Under the pieces are notes generated by a model that had not been told where the DNA came from, searched no databases, and saw only the letters and a program-made list of their open reading frames with translations. A program made the position numbers and the translations under genes. Source: Phascolarctos cinereus (taxonomy: Eukaryota > Chordata > Mammalia > Diprotodontia > Phascolarctidae). Taken from it: a DNA stretch of 64,000 nucleotides. The DNA is taken from the NCBI RefSeq assembly GCF_002099425.1, contig NW_018344058.1:4774001-4838000 (forward strand), read 5' to 3'. Below are positions 58,868 to 64,000 of the stretch, in pieces (the first letter of the stretch is position 1; each line of letters begins with the position of its first letter).

Positions 58868-59734
58868 TTTTTTTCTGATTTAAAATTGTAGTTGCCCTCT
58901 TTTGAAATGTGTTTCAGTTTGTAGCCACCAGGCTGCCTAAGGAGAGTTGAAATGGCTTAGGTCAGAAATAGAGCAGATCAAAGCTCCCATAAAATCAGTA
59001 TTGGACCAGCTATACTTCCAGCCTGATGGAGAGTGGGAGACTCAACCTGAAGGGAAGAGAAGGGGAGGCTAAAATAGGAAAGAGGAAGGCAGGGCAAGAG
59101 AGTGGAGAGGAGGGTTATCAAAGGGGGAAGGAAAGGAAAAGAAAAGAAAGGAAAAAGAAAAGGAATTAAATACAAATACAACTTTATATTTGTCATCTAT
59201 AAGGGTAACCTTATAGATGTATATGCCATATGCATGTGTATGATTATTTCTTTGAATATTTCTCTATTTGTAATTAATTGAAGGAAAAAATCCCAAGTAT
59301 GAGTCTAATAAACTTAAGGAATCACATCATTTTGTCAAAATATTTTGGCTTTTTATTCTCTACAGCCCTTCTAAATCTGAGCAACCCGCATTCAGGGTGG
59401 AGGATTATCATTAGTATCTGCTAGGTCTGTGTGGGTTGAAAGCTTCCATAGAGCAATGTTGTTTTGTTTTTATCTCTTGGAGCATTTGCTACTGGTTAAT
59501 CTTTTTGATGGATACGTCAGGGTATTGCAGCTCTACAATCCACCCTGGCCTGTAATGGATCTAGCACTTGCATGTAATTGAAGTATTCAGTTTTGTGTTA
59601 TAAATGACTCAGAATTTTTAATGTGTACAATGGCCCATGCCTGGAAATCAGCCATTTGTAAAAAGGCTTGCTGACCTACAAACAGCCGAGTTTCTGTTTG
59701 TGGCTTTGAACACCAGACAGAACATTTCGTATTT
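58868..59734. other. Unique sequence, purine-rich patch then repeat-free block
   Basis: A purine-only run lies at 59120-59165. From 59340 to 59735 the sequence is repeat-free and more balanced in composition, including GTATTGCAGCTCTACAATCC and 'aaatgactcagaatttttaa'; I see no exon in it. It is a candidate conserved non-coding element only by that impression. Confidence 0.35.
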
Positions 59735-60995
59735 GATCCTGAAGGCAATAGGGAGCCACTGGGGTTGATTAGTAGGGGGTGGGTGTGACATGATCAGACT
59801 TGAATTTTAGGAAATCACTTTAGTGGCTAAATGGAAATGGATTAGGGTGGGGAGAGACTTGAGGCAGGCAGCCCTATTAGCGGGTTATTGCAATAGTTCA
59901 GGGGTGAAGTGATAAGGACCTGCATTAGAGTGGTGGCAGTGCCAGAGGAGAGAAGGAGTCATATCTGAGACATGTTTAAAAGATGTTGGCAACAGATTGA
60001 TTATGGCAGTTGAGCAATGGTGAAGAACCAAGGATGACTCCTGAGTTGTGTGCCTGAGGGACTAGGAAGATGGTATTATCCTTTTCAGTAACAGGGAAGG
60101 TAGGAGGTAGAGAAGGTTTAGGGCAGGGGTAGGGAAAAGATAATGAGTTTGGTTTTGTATGTATTGGGTTTAAGATGTCTACTGAACATTCATTTTGAAA
60201 TGTCTGCAAGGCATTTAGAGATGTGAGAATGGAAGGCAGCACAAAAGGTTGGGGCAGAATAGGTAGATTTGAAAATCATCAGCATAGAGGTGGTAATTAA
60301 ATCTGTGGGAGCTGATACAGAGGAAGAAGAGAAGAGGGCCTAAGCCTCTATGGAACTCTTCTAGTTAGAGTTCATGATCTGGATGAGGATAGAGCATAGG
60401 AAACTGAGAAGGAGCTGTCCAATAGGTAGCAGGAAAACCAGGAGAGAGTGATGTCTTGAAAACTACTGGTGTCCAGAAGAAGAGAGTATCAAGAAGAGGG
60501 CAATTGACAGTATCAAAAGTTGCAGAGAGATTAAGGAGAATGAAGATTGAGAAAAGACCATTGGATTTAGCAACTAAGAGATCAAGATAACTTTAGACAG
60601 AGGAGGGTAAGAAAGAAAGAAAGTGGAGGCATGTAGTGTAGAGGCCTTTTCCAAGTGTTTAACCACAGGGGACAGAAAACATATTGGCTAGTTAGCAAGG
60701 AAGTGAATTTTTTTTTCCAGAATGAGGGAAACAGACTTGTTTGTAGGCAGTAGGAAAAGAACCAGTGGACAGGAAGAGATTGAAAATAAATGATGAAGTA
60801 GAGATGACAGAGGGGGCAATCTATTGGAAGAGTTGGGAAAGAATGAGATTGAGAGCGAGTGGTTAGCCTTGAAAAGGAGTAAAATCACATCAAGATGTGA
60901 GATGGGATAGAGAAGGAAATAGTTGCTAGAAGGCATTTGGGTGATATGAGATAAAGAAGAGGGAAGAAGGAGCTCATAGCAAATGGGACTCAATT
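59735..60995 (-). mobile_element. L2-type LINE, antisense, ORF2 region
   Basis: Long antisense L2 with blocks 'gcaatagggagccactgggg', 'gggtgtgacatgatcagact', 'ttgcaatagttcaggggtga', 'gatgactcctgagttgtgtg', 'gtttaagatgtctactgaac', 'aaaatcatcagcatagagg' and 'gcaattgacagtatcaaaag'. The complement corresponds to the reverse-transcriptase domain. Same family as 16366-17640 and 27950-28552. The 3' tail is absent at its left. Confidence 0.8.
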
Positions 60996-61139
60996 GTTTC
61001 TGTAAAAGAAAACTTTAAGGAATACTTTTGTCTCCCATGATAAGGGGAGCCTGGTAGACTGGAATTGTGACATTTAGGGAAGAGCTGTGATGATTAAGTG
61101 ATTGGGCAGGTTTGGGGTGCCCACATGTGAGGCTGTTGA

Positions 61140-61325
61140 AGTCCCTCTTTTCTTTCAAGCCTCGGCTCAGGTGTCATCTTTACCACAAGGCCTTCCTGAT
61201 CCTTTGATTAGAGAAGACTTTTTCTTCTAGGAATATGTCTTATCTCCTTATTAGGCTATAAGCTCCTTGGGCAGGAATCATTATTTTTTCATCTTTGGTG
61301 CATCTGGCACCATACCTTGCACATA
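61140..61325 (+). mobile_element. L2 3' end, sense
   Basis: Blocks 'tcaagcctcggctcaggtgt', CATCTTTACCACAAGGCCTT, 'aggctataagctccttgggc' and 'catctggcaccataccttgc'. Confidence 0.85.
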
Positions 61326-61329
61326 ATAC

Positions 61330-61555
61330 TGTAATGCAGACTTGGATTTGAGAGGCCTGCTGCTTACTAGCTGGGTGACCCTGGGCAAGTCACTTAATCT
61401 CGCTGAGCCCTAGTTTCCTTGTCTGTAAACTGGGATGATAATAGCACCTAATTTGCAGGGTTGTTTTGAGAATCAAATAAGATAATGTGTATAAAATGCT
61501 TCACAAACTTTAAAACCATATGCTAGCTATTATTATTAATAATAATTTAAATCCA
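61330..61555 (+). mobile_element. MIR, sense
   Basis: Blocks 'ctgctgcttactagctgggt', GACCCTGGGCAAGTCACTTA, 'tttccttgtctgtaaactgg', 'ttgcagggttgttttgagaa' and a TATTATTA-rich end. Confidence 0.85.
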
Positions 61556-61735
61556 GTTAACTTAAAGAAAAAATAATGGGTTACTTGTGTATACACAATA
61601 AAGACATTTCTTTATATATCTCTTTGGTAAGTTGAAATCACTGTAGACATTGAATGTGATGGTGATAAGGAATGGACTTGTGATTTCACTAGCATTATAT
61701 ACAACTCTTGTTCAGTAATTTCCTCCAACAATAAA
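61556..61735. other. Unique spacer
   Basis: Nothing recognised. Confidence 0.3.
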
Positions 61736-62248
61736 GATCAGGCTGCCTGGATATTGTGTTGGTCCAGGACCACTCCGGATACTGGATTGGGCTATGACTG
61801 TCTGTATTTGCTAAGGCCAATGTGGGCTTCCTAATGTGGTCCCATCTTTTACTGTGAAGCAGAGGAAGCCCCTGGGTTGCTGGGCATTGGCCTGGCCTGG
61901 TCCCTTGATGTGAATGGAGATAAGACCCCTGGGTTGTCCCTTCCTGGCTTGATGCTAGAGCAGCTGTGTTCCCTACCCTGGGACTACAATGCTTTGTCCT
62001 TCACCTTCTACTTACCTTCACTTTTCTCTGCTCCTTCCTCAGGATTCTGGCAGTCTTTTTGTGCAGCTCTGGACAGAACAGAGGAGTTTATAGCAGATTA
62101 TCTTTGTTCATATTTATCATTATTCCTTCTGGTGCATTTTTAGAACTCAACTGGAGATATTTGTGGGAGAGAAATGGGCTCCTCTAGATCCTAATGCATC
62201 ATCATTTCCCCATAATCTCTCCTTTGTTTCTTTTAATTTTTCTAAATA
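61736..62248 (-). mobile_element. Isolated L1 5'UTR fragment, antisense
   Basis: Aligns along its whole length with 58362-58867 (shared blocks TGTGGGCTTCCT, 'gacccctgggttgtcccttc', 'ctccttcctcaggattctgg', 'gagagaaatgggctcctcta') at high but imperfect identity. Only the 5'-most 0.5 kb of the L1 is present. The 88-codon open frame here is the same frame seen in the other copy and is not a host gene. Confidence 0.8.
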
Positions 62249-62274
62249 AGCACCTTCTCCTCAATTTATAGTCT

Positions 62275-62400
62275 TAGAGAATTGTCTGGAGCACTAAAAA
62301 ATGTTCAGGGGATTTATCCATGATTAGCCAGTGTGTGTCAGTAAGTCCTCAATACAGGTCTCCCTGGCTTCAAAGCTAACTCTTTATCCACTTGAGAAGC
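62275..62400 (-). mobile_element. MIR-like SINE fragment, antisense
   Basis: Diverged blocks 'atttatccatgattagccag', 'ctcaatacaggtctccctgg' and 'ctaactctttatccacttga' in antisense MIR order. Confidence 0.55.
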
Positions 62401-63160
62401 AGAACACTGGTCATGATTTTAAGAAATAAAATATCCTTTTCTACTTGTGCTAGGGGATCCCTCTGATATTTGCCAACTGACAGAAGAATAAATACATTGG
62501 TTTGGGGTGAACAGGACAGACAACCATTTTGTAGGCTATTCATGTCATAACAGGTCTTGATAGTATATTTTTTATGTTTTATAAGCTATGATTTAGTCCG
62601 TGATATATTCAGACCTATGAAAATAATGAGTTGTGTTGCAATGAACTACTACTGTATAGGGAATACTGTTCTTTTTAGGTACCTCTTGTATACTGACTCA
62701 TGTCAGTATTCTATGTGAAATTTATTAACACAGAGATAGTCCTTGGTAAGGTAATCCTTACCTTGCTTGAGCAGCTGTAGCTTTTTCTTTAAATGTAGGG
62801 AAACACATACTTATCTTCTGATCTGTGCCATATTCTTTTGAAAGAAAATACCATGAAAATTTAAAATTTACTTTTTTTTTTACACTATCAGTTTGCTTAA
62901 CAATCTACTGCTTCCCTTTTTTCAAACTAGGTGTTAACAAGGTAAACCAGGCAACAGGGACAAATCATTACAATTCTAACTTAATGAAAACATACCTCCC
63001 TGGTTTCACTCTCTGGTATTTTGACTCCACTAGATTTTTACTTTGCCCCCTTGAAAAGTTCTAACAAATTCTTTGTCTCTTCTGTAAAATGCACTTTGGT
63101 GTTCTTAGAGCATGAAGACAACAACCAGCCAACCAAAATGCAAATATTAAAACCATTGGT
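62401..63160. other. Unique intronic sequence
   Basis: No repeat or gene recognised in about 760 bp. Confidence 0.4.
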
Positions 63161-63164
63161 ATAA

Positions 63165-63345
63165 AGAGAGCTGGACTTAGTATATGAAAACATGGATCTG
63201 AGAATGGGCTTCACCCATCACCATGTGACCATAGGCAAATCACTTCTCTTAGTTTTAGTTTCCTCATCTCTAAAATAGGGATAATAATAAGCAAAAGTAT
63301 ATAAAAACACTATGTAACTGTATACACATTATATAAATAAATGTA
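63165..63345 (+). mobile_element. MIR, sense
   Basis: Blocks 'aaagagagctggacttagta', CATGTGACCATAGGCAAATC, 'agttttagtttcctcatctc' and TAAAATAGGGATAATAATAA. Confidence 0.75.
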
Positions 63346-63544
63346 AATATATCTATAAATATTTATAATTTATAAATTGTCCACCTCAGGATTTTCCCCT
63401 CCTTTTCTTCATAGAGGAAAGAAGGCCTTCTTATCCCTGGAGGGAAATTAGAAAGAAATGTTAAAGGTTTCAAAGTTTCATTTCTGACCACATTCATCTA
63501 TGAGTGAGGAGATAAGAGCCCATTTTTAAAATGGTGTTAAGGGA

Positions 63545-64000
63545 TCTTGCTAACTTTTTAAGGTGTTATTTTCTTCAGTATTTTTTTTGGGGGGTCTCCT
63601 CTAGCAAGATGTTGACTTATTTTTCATGATTTTCTTGCATCACTCTCATTTCTCTTCCCAGTTTTTCCTCTACTTCTCTTACTTGTTTCTCAAAATCCTT
63701 TTTGGGCTCTTCCATGGCCTGGGTCCAATTCATATTTTTCTTGGAAGCTTTGGATGTAGGAGCTATGACTTTGTTACCTTCTGGTTGTATGTTTTGATCT
63801 TCTTTGTCACCAAAGAAAGATTCTGACTTTTTTGTGCAGTTTGCTCATGATCCCAGCCAATTACTTGAGTTATAAATTCTTTGTTAAGGTAGGGTCTGCT
63901 TCCAGTGTGGAGAATGTATTGTCTCAAGCTTCAGGGGTTTTGTGCAGCTGTTTTCAGAGATACTTTTAGGGAATTGTAAATTTTCAGTTCTTCCAAGGTT
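63545..64000 (-). mobile_element. L1 LINE, ORF1 N-terminal/5' region, antisense
   Basis: Collinear with 718-1240 of the first L1: 'taaggtgttattttcttcag', 'tgcatcactctcatttctct', 'tcaaaatcctttttgggctc', 'gattctgacttttttgtgca' and 'gtctcaagcttcagg' all occur in the same order there. It begins abruptly at 63545 and continues beyond the window. Confidence 0.8.

Noticed and set aside
58515-58883. 122-codon frame with a relative at 61877-62143, looking like a duplicated gene
   Set aside because: Both lie in the 5'UTR part of antisense L1 copies; the shared frame reflects repeat homology, not a host gene pair.
58362-62248. The two 0.5-kb repeats read as a pair of LTRs around a 2.9-kb interior
   Set aside because: The interior is L2, MIR and unique DNA, and the ends lack paired TG/CA termini. 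The left copy continues smoothly into L1 ORF1/ORF2 text.

Overview
The window looks like 64 kb of marsupial (metatherian) nuclear DNA, AT-rich and almost entirely intronic. The main evidence is the repeat content: many copies of the tRNA-derived marsupial SINE that begins GGGGCAGCTAGGTGGCAC, marsupial-type L1, abundant L2-type and L3/CR1-type LINE fragments, MIR/CORE-SINEs, hAT elements and a marsupial-style Tigger1 copy. Nothing suggests a prokaryote, organelle or virus. I cannot resolve the genus.

Only two coding segments are supported. Both are plus-strand internal exons with matching phase: exon A (2535-2675, 47 codons) and exon B (41503-41621, 39 codons plus two bases). They encode highly charged, helix-forming coiled-coil sequence and are separated by a 38.8-kb intron. 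From memory the residues resemble the C-terminal part of the vertebrate coiled-coil protein CCDC148. That name is a recollection, not a search result. On this reading, 1-2534 and 41622-64000 are the flanking introns, and I could not find another exon in either.

Layout. 1-1832: minus-strand L1 (ORF1 and 5'UTR) with a SINE inside it, followed by exon A. 3.3-8.0 kb: MIR, an L1 fragment, and a near-complete non-autonomous Tigger1 at 7239-8040 with TA target sites. 8.3-14.3 kb: a decayed protein-coding-like segment of unknown origin, a hAT element with an 8-bp target duplication and transposase remains, an L3 fragment carrying a SINE, and an L2 split by a 0.9-kb insertion. 14.4-23 kb: SINEs, an antisense L2 holding a 252-nt uninterrupted purine tract, a palindromic hAT MITE, and a rearranged L1 3' end. 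24.7-29 kb: L2/L3 pieces and two SINEs with clear target duplications. 29-34 kb: mostly unique sequence. 34.3-36 kb: an L2-type LINE with reverse-transcriptase remains. 37.5-39.7 kb: a 37-bp perfect palindrome and an L3/CR1 with esterase-like ORF1 remains. 40-41 kb: SINEs, then exon B. 43.5-45 kb: a larger hAT interrupted by a SINE. 45.9-47.2 kb: L2. 52.4 kb: a second copy of the MITE. 54-58.9 kb: a long minus-strand L1. 59.7-61 kb: antisense L2. 61.7-64 kb: two L1 5'-region fragments.

No tRNA, rRNA, CRISPR array or intact transposase gene is present. I did not find a new biological system. The observations most worth a second look are the homopurine/G4 tract, the exact 37-bp palindrome, the tandem splice acceptor of exon A, the unidentified decayed coding segment near 8.6-9.0 kb, and the DNA-transposon fossils with recognisable target duplications.
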